A stretch of DNA of 21,388 bases from Rhizophagus sp. LPA8_4_AMF (lineage: Eukaryota; Glomeromycota; Glomeromycetes; Glomerales; Glomeraceae): contig JADRCO010001208.1 of NCBI GenBank assembly GCA_021464525.1, positions 1 through 21,388 of the forward strand, in the 5' to 3' direction. The position numbers and the translations under genes were made by a program. The notes beneath the pieces are model-generated. The model saw only the letters and a program-made list of their open reading frames with translations, was not told where the DNA came from and made no database searches. Shown here piece after piece: positions 1 through 10,644 of the stretch. How positions within the stretch are numbered: the stretch's first letter is position 1; each line of letters starts with the position of its first letter.

Positions 1-465
1 TTAAATTTCATATCTTCGATTAAAAAATTTTTTTATTTTCATTATAAAGACTTTATATTCTACTAAATAAAATAAAAATTTTTTAAATTTTCACAAAATA
101 TTTGATTTTCAAATTTTTATTTCTTCTTTAAAGCCTTATTTGAAGTCAAAATTCTACTATTAAATCTAAAAAATTATAATAATAAAGTTTACTCATCATA
201 CCTAAATCTACAAAGTTTATTAAAATATTACAGCTCTAAACCCAAACCCTAACAAAATCGTCAAAGATAAATGTTTAAAAAATCCTTAAAATTACAATTT
301 TTTTGAAATACAAAATTTTGGCTAATATAAAACTTCATTTTTTTAATATATGATCAGAAAATAAAAATTATTATTAAATAATATATGAGTTTAGCTACTT
401 AAGAAAATTTTTTTTGAAATAACACATTATTTATAAAAATAGATAAGAAACAAATTTTTGGTAAA

Positions 466-489
466 ATTGCAGGCAAATTTGCCTGCAAT
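466..489. repeat. 24-bp perfect palindrome
   Basis: The half-site ATTGCAGGCAAA is followed directly by its exact reverse complement, with no spacer. It is GC-richer than the surrounding DNA. It could be a dimeric protein-binding site or a fold-back remnant of a mobile element; nothing in the flanks decides between these. Confidence 0.85.
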
Positions 490-1370
490 GCCTTACCATT
501 TAAGGGATAATATTATAATTTAAAAAGAATTCTAACTGTTTGAAATTATGTGAACTGTGACTTTTGCTAAGCAGTAGTAAGCAATGCAAATCTACACTAT
601 TTTACTGATAAATTACAATTAATTGATTAATTATCAACAGGATGAATGGCTGATAAATATTATATATGAATATTTTTTGTATTTTATATAATAATATACT
701 ATTAATTTATCATACTAGTTGATTTACAGAAAAAAAAAAGAATTCTTAAATATATATACTATTTCATATATAGGTAAATTATAATGATTTTTTTATTTGT
801 TTATCCATTATATATAATGATTAATAAAATGCAAAAAAATCTACTATTGTAATATAATTAATTTTTTTAAAAATATATTAATATTTTAATATATGATAGA
901 AAAAAAATTATTTAATATCAGTAGTATCTTATACTATAATATTTTATACTAATACTTTTTTATAGTTCTTATAAAAATTTCCAATTTTTTATAAAATATT
1001 TTTGTTTAGTTTAATTATTTATTCTATTAAAGGTATAATAAATAGAGAATTACTAAACTTAACCAGGAGGTGTTTTCCTCCTCACTCCTTTTGTTTCAAT
1101 TTTTAACTAAAATTTTGACTTAGCTAATAATTTAAGAATAAGATTATATGTAAATTTATGAGAAGAAAAGGTTTTATTAAGTTAAAAAGGTGGTTTGTTC
1201 AGGTGGTTTTTGAGGAAATTACAAAATTTTGGTTTTTATAGTTGAATTGTATTTTTCATGATAAAAAATTTTTTTTAAAACCAAGAATTGCCAAATTTTT
1301 GTGCAGTTAATATCCAATTATAATTATTTTATATATTTCATAAAAAAAGTTTATTTTTTTTAATTTTTAA

Positions 1371-1390
1371 GGGGGGGGGGATTATCCCCC
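1371..1390. repeat. G10 run followed by C5, hairpin-capable
   Basis: Ten consecutive G, then ATTAT, then five C, in very AT-rich DNA. GGGGG-ATTAT-CCCCC can form a 5-bp hairpin. The stretch is bracketed by TTAA on both sides, which could mark a tiny TTAA-targeting remnant, but there is too little sequence to claim this. Confidence 0.5.
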
Positions 1391-1686
1391 AGTTAAGATT
1401 AGCAATACTCTAATAAATATATTATAATAATAAAATATTAAGTTTTAAAAAATAAATTATTAATATAATATATAAAATACCAATGAATGTTTTCTGTTTG
1501 CAAAGAAACTTTAAAATTTTATTTTGATTATAATAAAAACAATTATAATCCAATGACTTACTTTATATAGAATAAAAATAAAATAAAAATTAATCATATA
1601 AATAATGATTATTTACGTTTTTAGGTATTAATAAATTTGACAGCCAATCTCTTAAGCATAAATCGTTTTATTATTTATAAAATCTC

Positions 1687-1750
1687 ATAATTGATTCCTT
1701 TTTGATGTAATGATACTCTATACATCAAGGAATATAGAAAGATCAATTAT
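1687..1750. repeat. imperfect inverted repeat (64 nt)
   Basis: ATAATTGAT at the left end is matched by ATCAATTAT at the right end, and inside it TTCC-TTTTTGATGTA faces TACATCAA-GGAA, with a ~12-nt loop. It lies 118-181 nt past the CHMP7 stop codon, so it may be transcribed as a 3'-UTR hairpin, or it may be a short MITE-like remnant. No clear target duplication was seen. Confidence 0.6.
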
Positions 1751-1867
1751 AAAATAGTGATATCTTACTGGCATTATAATAGAAGATAATAAATAGAATG
1801 ATATAATTAATATCAAAACGAGTCAATTGTTAGATTAAATTGTTATCATTAAGTATGCGTATGATTT

Positions 1868-3752
1868 TCATTCCGAAGTAAGAATCATTTCTTCCCTTTG
1901 TTTAGATTTACTATCAGAAGTTTTTGGAGTATGTTTAGGTGCAGAAGGTAAAGCTTCTAACTCCGCAAACATTCTCTCTAGTTCTTCCAGTTCTTTATCT
2001 TCAATAACATTCGAGATTGATTGTAAAGTTGAAAGAGGCGTTTTGTCAGGTTGATCGATTTTCTTCACTGTAGATTCCTTGATTGGTTGAAAACTCGTAG
2101 ACTCCGTAACTGGTTGAGATACTGGCCGTTTTTCCGGTGTTGATATAGCATTCTCTTCTTTCAACAATGCCTCTAGTTCTTCCTCCAATTCTTCATCTAT
2201 TCCAAGTGATGTTTCGATCAAAGTCTGATTTATTTGCATTGCGTCTTCTATTTCCTTTTGATCTGCGAGAGCATCTTGTAATTTGTCCATTGTCGCGTCC
2301 ACAGTTTCAGTTGTGAGCCCTTCTGAAGCTAAGACACCTTTTAAGGTACCTGCTCCAAAGCTATATATATCAATAATCTTTGATTATACATATGAATGCG
2401 TTCATTAGGTACAGTTATCATTAAATGAATTAAAATAAATAAATAAATAAATAAAATAAAATAAAATTTTTTTACTCTTACTTCGTTATTGCTCGCAGCA
2501 CCCTCAATTTTCAGAAGGATCTCTTCAATCGCACCTAAAGAACCCAATCTTTCTAATAATATCTTTTCAAGATTCTTTTTTTGCCTTAAGGAATATTTTG
2601 CTTGCACTTTTTGTTTACGAATCAAGTATCCACTTATCTTCTTATTCAAACTAAAATTTCATACAGGGATTATGATAAAGAAAATATGGGGCACTTTTTT
2701 AATATGTTTAAATTACTAGAGACTATTCTTACTCTGCAATTTTTTCCTCAACACTTTCGACTTGTGTATGTAATTTCTTTCTCGTTTCCTTAATACAAAT
2801 AATACCACGATCTGTTTCTGAAATTTCAAGTTTGGAAATATTTTTTTCTTTTCTGCTCCGTATCTTAATTATCTAATCAAATACAACAAATATTTAATAA
2901 AGAACAAAATAAAAAAAAAAACATTTTTTTGCATATTTTATATTATTCTCACACATTCTTCTTTTTTCTCATCTGACATTTCATGCAAAACTTCTGTAAC
3001 CAGCATTTTCAGTTCAAATTCTAAATAACACAGTAACACTTTTAAGTCAGTTTCTGATAATACGACGTTCGGAATTGCTGCTGCAGCATACTCGGCCTTA
3101 AATGAAGTTAAGGTAAACAGATTATCAGTGATTCCATGGACTGCATTTTTTTCGTGATATTGAAGGATGCGTTCTGCAGCTTCTTTTAAAGTAGGCATTA
3201 TCACCAACTTTTTCCCGACTAAAATATTATTGGATCCAGCCACTTTTTGTAGTCCCCAAAATAACGACTGCATGATCCATCCTGACCATGTCTTACAAGA
3301 ATAAAATTCTTCAATTGGAATCAATTCCGATGTATGATACATTTCTTGCTAAAATTTAAAGAAAACGAAGGAAAAAATTCGATAAATCATTAATGCCAAA
3401 ATTAGTTAATAGCCTGAGATTGTTTAGCAAATAACATAATCACTACATAATATTATAACTTTACAATAACACAAATAAATCCTGCCGGGGAGACTCCATT
3501 ATACACAGAAAATGTTTCTTCTAAATGTTCACGATCAAGGCAAAGAATATCTTCGCCTAACCAACCGCGTTTACTTGTTTCGATCAAAACATTTGACCAA
3601 AACTTAAGAATATCATTAAACAATCTTGGATTGAAATGTTTTTGATTTGAAAAATCACTCCAGAACCAAGCCTCTTTATCTAAATCTTTAACTCGTAAAT
3701 CAGGATGCTTTTTAAGATAATCACGGATATCTACTTTCTTTGCGAGGTTCAT
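1868..3752 (-). CDS. CHMP7: CHMP7-like ESCRT-III protein (5 exons)
   Basis: Exons on the minus strand: 3752-3465, 3348-2953, 2872-2733, 2650-2482 and 2377-1868, joined by GT-AG introns into one 500-residue frame (human CHMP7, 453 aa). Phases agree at every junction (0, 0, 2, 0). The acceptor of exon 5 was chosen after CAAAG at 2378 because it alone restores the frame and gives ...NNE-IIDIYSFGAGTLKG, matching the Snf7 core. Residues 1-~230 resemble the tandem winged-helix region of CHMP7 (WFWSDF, GWLGEDILCL, GVSPAG). Residues ~235-420 are the charged helical Snf7 domain, and the acidic tail holds ELEELERMFAELEAL, a possible MIM1-like Vps4-binding helix. Family role: recruits ESCRT-III to the nuclear envelope (with LEM2/Heh1) for sealing and pore surveillance; yeast counterparts are Chm7 and Cmp7. 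The acceptor of exon 3 could be nine bases further in (2863). Confidence 0.9.
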
Positions 3753-4803
3753 TTTTTTCTATTAACGACTAAGTGAGAACATATTCCTTTAATGATGTGT
3801 CATGAATATCACGTGATATTGTTGGAGGTAATACTGCGGTAATTCTGCCCACACCCTATAATTCGATAATTAAGAACACATGACAATGTTAAATGAATTT
3901 CTAAAGTAAGTTGATGAGTGATGTAATGCATGCAGTAGGTGATCTTCGATTCTTCGTGCGACGCTTCCGCCCGGTTTAGTAAATATAAATTTGAAAATTA
4001 CTATTTTTTTGAGTTTTGCAAGGACTCAAAAAACAGATCATATCATTGTATCTTTTTTGTCGTATAAAAAAATTACGGCTTGCAATATGTAAACCAAGAC
4101 TTTGGATGTAACTTATTGAGATATTAAAGACATATCGAGTATTCTAATTTGATGTCAGAAGTTATTACATAATATAATCTATTCTTTTGATGGACTGAAA
4201 CTTTGCTTGCATATTTGTTTATTATAAAGCCACAGATTAGGTAGTTAAGTTACACGAAACTAGTCTGATTTTTTCTTTAAAACAATGACGATTCTCAAGA
4301 ATTTACTTTACAATAAAATAGTGCGAACAATCAATTGAATTTAAAGTTCTCTATGTAGGAATTTATTAAAAAAAAAATCTTTATTAAATCATGTAAACGT
4401 TCTTATATAACTGAACCTTTATAATAATTTTAGTTTGTAAATTATTCTTAATAGTAACAAATTTAACGCTGCGGACTGCGTGTTGTGAGATTTTCATGTG
4501 CAATCCTATAGGTTGAAAAAAGGAAAAAAGGGGGGTTAACTTTTTAAAAAAATTTTTTTTATACGATATCTCGAAAATATTCCTTATATATCAACAGTAG
4601 ACATTTCGTTTGCCCCAATTCTTGAAAGTATTTAGTTCACAAATTCTGCAAAGAATTTTACTAACAAGCATCCGTCTACCACTTTCGCAGACTATTGAAG
4701 CAAAATTTTTCTTCTATCTTTATTTTATTTTATAAGAATAAGCTCGTTTTTTATTTTAATTCATTTGAACTGCATTGCATATTTCTTAAACGTCATTTTA
4801 CTC
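3753..4803. promoter_or_regulatory. Divergent promoter region between CHMP7 and CTK1
   Basis: About 1.05 kb between two divergent start codons with no supportable ORF. It must hold both promoters. The clearest candidate site is the palindrome at 3805-3820 close to CHMP7. No obvious TATA box can be told apart from the general AT-richness. A G-run (GGGGGG near 4531) and long poly-T/A tracts occur nearer CTK1. Confidence 0.6.
3805..3820. promoter_or_regulatory. 16-bp palindrome with TCACGTGA E-box
   Basis: AATATCACGTGATATT is a perfect palindrome centred on CACGTG, 53-68 bases upstream of the CHMP7 start codon. TCACGTGA is the known binding site of Cbf1/USF/TFE-type bHLH proteins; that one of these binds here is inference. 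Confidence 0.55.
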
Positions 4804-7634
4804 ATGCAAACAAATACTATGGATAGTTTTAGACCACCAGAAAACCCATATGGACCACCAGCACCTCCACGTTCAGAAGGACCTTCACAACGAGGATATC
4901 GAGGTGGAAATCGTGCAAGACAACAGAGATCGTGGAATCAACGATCTAATACAGGGGGGAATAATAATAATAACAATGTTGGCAATAACAATATTGGGGG
5001 TGGTAGTAATGGGAGAGGAGGACGTAGAGGTAGTTTTTATGAGCGAAGACCTAGAGATAAAAGTCAAGATAGTTGGAGAAGACAATACAATGATCGAAAC
5101 TCACGGTCATATCGTGACGGTACAACTTACAGAGACGGTACATATTGTAGGGATGGGACAGCATCTCGTGACAGGAGGGATAGTTGGAGTCATCGACATT
5201 ATAATGATAGGTCCTCACAACGTTATGGACGTGATAATCACGGCCCGTCAAGAAACAGACAACAACAAGAGAGACAACCTCCGTGGCACCAGGATCGGTA
5301 CCAACAATATCATCAAAATGGTATTGCGCAGAATAATTGGAATGCTACAGGTATTGCTGGATCACATGGACATCAAGGATCACATCCACCTGTATCACAC
5401 GTTCCAGTTCCAGGACAGCATGCGCCAGGTTTATCACCACAACTTGGACCGCCAGGAGTATCCGGGCACGTTAATATGCATGTTCCTCCAGTGCCGCCAG
5501 GCCAAATTGGCCAGCAGGTTCAACACAATCAGAGTCAATCAGGACATTTGGGAAATTTGGGACAACAAGGGCAGCATGATCTTGAGAGGCAATCTGCACA
5601 AATTGCTCAGCCAGGAGCACCTGGAACGCACCCAGTACTTCCTCCCTACGAACAATCATATCAAGAACCTGCCCCATTTCAAGGACAATTACCCCCTCAG
5701 ATACCTGCTTGGGATCAGAGTATTAACTATCATCCACAACCTCCGGGTCATCATTACCCAGAACCATATTATCCACATGCATACGATCATTATCCAGCTC
5801 AATATAACCCCTACATGAATGGCGCTGACAGTATAGGGTATAATCATCCTGTGGAAAATAAGCACACAATACCGCCACAACCTCCTCAGCCTCCTCAACC
5901 ACCAAATCCATCAAATTCTAGCACTCATACAAATAATTTGCAACCGACCACTCAATTACGATCACCAATATCTCCGCACACGGCTTACCCACAAATACCA
6001 ATCCAATCGATACAGCAAACTCAAGTATTGCAGCAATCATCAGTAGGATCGAGATCAGTGAAGTCTCATGTGTCCCCGGTTGAAGTTACTCCAGTGACCG
6101 TTAAAAAGTGTGCCGAATTGTATGAAAATTTGGGTCAAGTAGGAGAAGGCACTTACGGGTATATAATTACCGTATAATTTAAATTTAATTGTTCATTTCA
6201 ATTATTTATTCTTGCTCATATTTATTCTTGCACTTCCATTAATGTTTATAGTAAAGTTTACAAGGCGAGAAATCGTGAGACAAAAGAAATAGTAGCATTG
6301 AAAAAGATACGAATGGACCCAGAGAAGGAAAAGGAAGCTGGGGTAAGCCGATGAAATATTTTTTTTTTTGAGATTATATTTTTGTTTATATACTTACGTT
6401 TATCATTTTAGCAGTTCCCTCTCACAGCTATTCGTGAGATTAAGCTTTTACAACAATGCAAACACGGAAATATTGTGCAACTAAAAGAGATAATGGTCTT
6501 CCAAGGTGGTAAATTAAGTGCTTGTTTTGTTTTAAGACGGTTTAATACAAAACAACTAATTTGAATTCTCAAATAATCAAACCGTTATCGATTATAGGCT
6601 ATGTGTACATGGTCTTTGAATATATGGCTCATGACCTAACGGGTATTCTCGCGAACCCAAAAGTCGAATACAAACCACAGCACGTGAAATGCCTTATGAA
6701 ACAGATTTTGGAAGGTTTGGCCCACCTTCATGAAAACGGTATTTTACACCGCGACATAAAAGGTAAATTTCTTCACGTTCTGGACATAATTATCGAATAA
6801 TTATTTACGTGTATATGTTTAGGATCAAACATTTTATTAAACAATCGTGGTGAAGTAAAATTGGCAGATTTTGGACTTGCCCGCCAATTTGATATTAAAT
6901 TTAAACGTGATTACACTAATCGTGTAATAACATTATGGTATCGACCCTCAGAACTATGTCTTGGAGCAACAGAGTACGGTTGGGAGGTTGATATGTGGAG
7001 CGTAGGGTAATTAATATATAAATCTTTTAAGGATAAATAATTTCTATATTTACTATCATACCTGAAAATCATATTACTTTTTCTTAAGATGCATTATGAT
7101 GGAATTAATAACGGGTAAACCGTTGTTCCAAGGTAAAGACGAGTTTTCGCAACTCGAAAGCATCTTCAGCTTGATGGGTGTTCCAAACAAAAATGAGTGG
7201 CCCGAAATAACAAATTTGGCGTGGTACGCAATGGTCAAGCGAAACGGACCAAAGGTGTCCAAATTCCGTGAACAATACGGGCAGTAAGTATTACGTTAGA
7301 ATTTGTATTATTTTATTGCTTTACGATAATTATATTTCAAATTCTTATAATTTTTTCTATAGCATGTTATCTTCAGGTGGTCTCGAATTAGTTGAGGCTT
7401 TGCTTTCTATAAACCCAACAAGGAGGCCATCGGCACGTGAAGCATTGAATTATGCTTATTTCACGGTCGAAGTTCCCCTTGCTTGTTCACCCGAGGAGTG
7501 AGTACACACTTTAATACATCTATTATATTGTGACCTCCTTTATTTATATATTTATTTTGTATAGACTCCCCGAAATATCGGGAGATTGGCATGAATATGA
7601 ATCAAAACAAAAAAGCAAGAAAGCCAATCCATAG
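4804..7634 (+). CDS. CTK1: CTK1/CDK12-like cyclin-dependent kinase (8 exons)
   Basis: Exons: 4804-6158, 6252-6342, 6415-6508, 6598-6762, 6823-7006, 7089-7283, 7363-7497 and 7565-7634; all are GT-AG and all phases agree, giving 762 residues. The start could also be the ATG at 4819. Residues 1-~435 are low complexity: Gly/Arg/Asn-rich, a YRDGT repeat, then Pro/Gln/His-rich. The kinase domain follows: Gly-loop [15 protein letters not shown] lysine, [10 protein letters not shown] cyclin-binding helix (PITAIRE-like), HRDIKGSN catalytic loop, DFGLAR, and a T-loop with [13 protein letters not shown]. The C-terminal GDWHEYESK block is typical of fungal CTK1. Family role: with a K-type cyclin it phosphorylates Ser2 of the RNA polymerase II CTD during elongation. 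Odd: the usual WYRPPE is WYRPSE here. Exon 3 could end four bases earlier (GTGGTA donor), but GTAAAT is the better donor. Confidence 0.93.
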
Positions 7635-9304
7635 ATAGTGAACCTCCCAACTAATATTGCTTTTATAATCCGCATTTCTGGACGGGTATGTTCATGTTGT
7701 CCTTCGAGACAGCTTACGTAAAAAAAAAAAATTTATGATTTCTAAATTTTAACTTCTGTTTTTCCTATCATTTTTTAATCAGTATCCGCTAACTTGCCAT
7801 TGTCCTTTTTGAACTACTCTCTTCGGAATTAGTAATAAGTATTTACTACTATGGATGAATATCTCAGGCTGATGTACTTATTAGTACTCAAAATAATATA
7901 ATGTGATGTGATAATAATATTAATAATTATAAGAACGATTAAAGTATCTCTTGTATAATATATAATGTAATCAAAAATGAGAAAGAATACCGTGGATACT
8001 TAAATCTTATTATAAAGCTACATAAAAATATATATATCTTGCATTCATTCAAAATCTATGCGGTTATTATAGGGAGGGTATTATAGATAATTGTTAAGGA
8101 ATTGGTGGTGTATTATTCATTAATTACGTTTGCATCAAATATAGTCTCGAAAGTTTACAATGTTATCGCAAAATAGAATCGAGTAAAGATTAGCCGAGAT
8201 AAGATATAAAGAAAGACGAAATCTGAGTACATTGATTGTATTCTTTTATTAGATTTTATACATGTTTAGATTAATATAAATTTTGTAAATAGTTAATAAT
8301 GTAAATATAAATATAAATTAATTGTTAGATAAAAGTAATATTCTTAATAAAATCAATTTCTATTGTAATTTTTTTTGATAGTTAGGATATACTAGCTAAT
8401 AAACCATTTTGTGATCTGTAAAGTAATCAAATTATACTTATTAGTATAATCATTTAAATCATTTTAATCAAATTTAAATGGAATAAAGATCTAATTTCAA
8501 GATCATTGATGAACCGAACTTTTAATTTCTACATCCTTTTTCAGTGTGTGAATACAAAATTTTTTTAATCATTTCTTATTATTTTTAAATAACAAATCAA
8601 ATACTTTCCTTTTGATCAAGTAGAAATTATTTCTAATAATGAAAAAGATAAAGAAATTAATAATATTTTAATTGGTCATTAAAAAATATTTTTTAAATTA
8701 AATTGGAATCAGAAAATAGACAATCGACATGATATTATATTCCGTCCGCCCGTCTAATTTTCATCATATTACAAATTAGCTAATTAATTGAAAAAGAAAG
8801 TTTACCAATTGATTTCAAAAACGATGTCTTCCTTGATTGACTCTGTAATTCAATAAAAAAAACGGATTACCATAATAATAAATGAACAAGAACCCTTAAA
8901 TTTCTTCGTCTTTTTTTGATCAGACAAGGCTGAAACTATTTATTTCAACATACTAACTTAATTCTGAGTGTAGGATAAGATTTATATCATCACGTAAAAA
9001 TTGTGAATATGTACCAAATAACAATAAAGAACTTACCAATGTCAATAACTTGAAAAAGTATTTTTCTTGCAAATTAGAAATTTTTTTTTTCTGTAACCGA
9101 TCAAAAAAATAGGATTGTGGTAAAATCATGTGATTAGCCGCGAAAATAGCAGTAAAACTTGGCTTTCACGTGTCGTATGGAGCCGCATGTGTACCGATGA
9201 CTAAGATCAATTACGGTTAAAGCAAGGCAACATAGTACAATCTTTTCAACTCTCTCTTTTACATAAATTTGCATTTTTCTCTTGTTATATACTTACTTCA
9301 AATT
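7635..9304. other. Intergenic region, CTK1 3' side to COX6A promoter
   Basis: About 1.67 kb without a supportable gene. The left part should hold the CTK1 3' UTR; the right end holds the COX6A promoter, with a CACGTG at 9167-9172 and a pyrimidine-rich stretch (CTCTCTCTTTT) just before the start. I saw no tRNA, repeat with clear ends, or conserved protein fragment in between. Confidence 0.6.
9167..9172. promoter_or_regulatory. CACGTG box upstream of COX6A
   Basis: TTTCACGTGTC lies about 133 bases upstream of the COX6A start codon. It shares the CACGTG core with sites in front of CHMP7/CTK1 and TAF13. A regulatory role is inferred from position only. Confidence 0.4.
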
Positions 9305-9832
9305 ATGGCTAGTCGGTTTCCTTTAACCCGTTTTCCTGTTACAGCAGCAACAGCAACTCGTAATAGAGTTGCTCATATTACTCGTCGTAACTTTGCTGCC
9401 GAAGCTGTTCCGGAAGATTTTGTTGCTAAACGCAAGGGTGTTGAGGAACATGCAAAATGTAAAATTAGAAATGTAATAATATTTATACTGCTTTATTTGT
9501 TATCAAATGTTAAATTTTATTTAAATTTATTTTTAGCTAGCTCCGATCTTTGGAAGAAAGTTTCGTTGTACGTTTGTCCTATAGCTTTGATTGCTAGTAC
9601 TGCTAATGCTTTCATGATCATGAAACAACATGCTCAACACCAACATGAAGCCCATGAAGATCACCCTCCTTTTGCCTATCAAAAACTTAGAAATAAGGTA
9701 TTTAATAGTCATTTAAATGAATCATATATTTTATTCAAATAATATTAAGATTTTGTATATATTTATTAGCCTTTTTGTTGGGGAGATGGAGATCATACTC
9801 TTTTTCACAATCCTGCTATCAATGGACCATAG
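9305..9832 (+). CDS. COX6A: Cytochrome c oxidase subunit 6A (3 exons)
   Basis: Exons 9305-9458, 9537-9697 and 9770-9832 (GT-AG, phases 1 and 0) give 125 residues. Residues 1-~40 form an Arg/Ala/Thr-rich, acid-free leader typical of a mitochondrial presequence. Then comes the subunit VIa core: SSDLWKKVSLYVCPIALIAS, the start of the single transmembrane helix, a His-rich stretch (KQHAQHQHEAHEDHPPF), and the family signature RNKPFCWGDGDHTLFHNP, where exon 3 supplies PFCWGDGDHTLFHNPAINGP. Family members are ~110-130 aa; the yeast name is COX13. It is an accessory subunit of complex IV in the inner mitochondrial membrane, involved in dimer stability and ATP/ADP regulation. Unlike most homologues (PFPWGDG) it has Cys before the Trp. 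An AATAAA at 9925-9930 is a plausible polyadenylation signal. Confidence 0.95.
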
Positions 9833-10170
9833 ACGATTCGTATTGAATAGATTTGATAGTTGAGATATTTTATATATTTTGCTTTCATTCATTTTTGTCT
9901 CTTATAAAGATCCGTTCGATTCTTAATAAAATTTGCTAATAAACTATTATTTAACAGAATTAAATTATACTTACGCAACTATTGAAATCTAAACTATAAT
10001 AAATTTAAAAGAAGTATTGTCGAAAAAAATATGTGAATAATTCTGTACAATTAATTTTTAAAATATTATTAATTAATTGAAAAGCAAATAATTTATTAAT
10101 TACAAAAATAAGGATATATACATGTTAAAAAAAAAATAAATAAAAAAAGAAGCAAACCTTCCGTTGTTTA
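9833..10170. other. Convergent 3' region between COX6A and TAF13
   Basis: A 338-bp AT-rich gap between two genes that end facing each other. It holds the 3' UTRs of both and a possible AATAAA for COX6A at 9925-9930. No other gene is visible. Confidence 0.6.
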
Positions 10171-10644
10171 TTAATTTTCAATTTCATTAACGTCGAAAGT
10201 TTTTCTTGCAGTTTTAATATCTTTTTCCATAAATAATAATTCTTCGACACGTGCAAGTTTCTTTGAATCATTTCTTAAAATAAATTTAAAATCGTCAACA
10301 GTAACCTTGCGATCTTTAGCTACTTTTGATGCTTTCAAACACTGAATTCACAAAAAGCATAATTAGTAAATAACAATAATTTCTAAGAAACTTTTAAAGA
10401 ATCATAATACCATTTCAGTAATGTAATCATTTACAAGTTCCTCCATTACGTTTACCGTATCAGGTGCTGGGTCAGGTTCATCTCCAAACCCATACATTAA
10501 TAAACGTACTAAAAAAAAATAAAAAGATCTGCTAAATCTGTCTTCAAAACTAATTTTATAAGTCTGAAAATTATACTTACAATCTTTCGTAAACACACCC
10601 TTATTGCCTTTAGGAGGTCGTCCTCTTTGCTTGAATTCAGCCAT
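10171..10644 (-). CDS. TAF13: TFIID subunit TAF13 (3 exons)
   Basis: Minus-strand exons 10644-10581, 10508-10411 and 10341-10171, with GT-AG introns of 72 and 69 bp, give a 110-residue frame (phases 1 and 0). The N-terminus RGRPPKGNKGVFTKD leads into LRLLMYGFGDEPDP, the hallmark of the TAF13 histone fold. PDTVNVMEELVNDYITEM is its central helix, and exon 3 supplies the rest: VAKDRKVTVDDFKFILRND, then KKLARVEELLFMEKDIKTARKTFD. Family role: TAF13 pairs with TAF11 in a histone-fold dimer that contacts TBP within TFIID, the general RNA polymerase II initiation factor. The length fits the short fungal/animal TAF13 (~120 aa). The first exon alone would read on through the donor without a stop, which hides the introns from simple ORF searches. 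Confidence 0.95.

Larger units (their letters stand above)
1..1867. other. AT-rich intergenic region
   Basis: No coding region could be supported on either strand: every frame is cut often by stops and the base composition is extremely AT-rich with long A/T runs. It holds a 24-bp perfect palindrome (466-489), a GGAGG/CCTCC mini-hairpin near 1065-1082, a G10/C5 stretch (1371-1390) and an imperfect 64-nt hairpin (1687-1750), each listed separately where useful. The last ~200 bases are probably the 3' untranslated and polyadenylation region of the minus-strand CHMP7 gene; an AATAAA lies on the minus strand at 1672-1667, but this hexamer is common by chance here. Confidence 0.6.

Noticed and set aside
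2489-2793. Plus-strand ORFs opposite CHMP7
   Set aside because: They are antisense to CHMP7 exons 3 and 4 and their intron, and look like hydrophobic low-complexity translation.
4850-5818. 322-codon ORF in another frame of CTK1 exon 1
   Set aside because: It overlaps the Pro/Gln/Gly-rich N-terminus of the kinase; its Ile/Asn/His-rich translation is the shifted reading of repeats, and it has no splice or start support.
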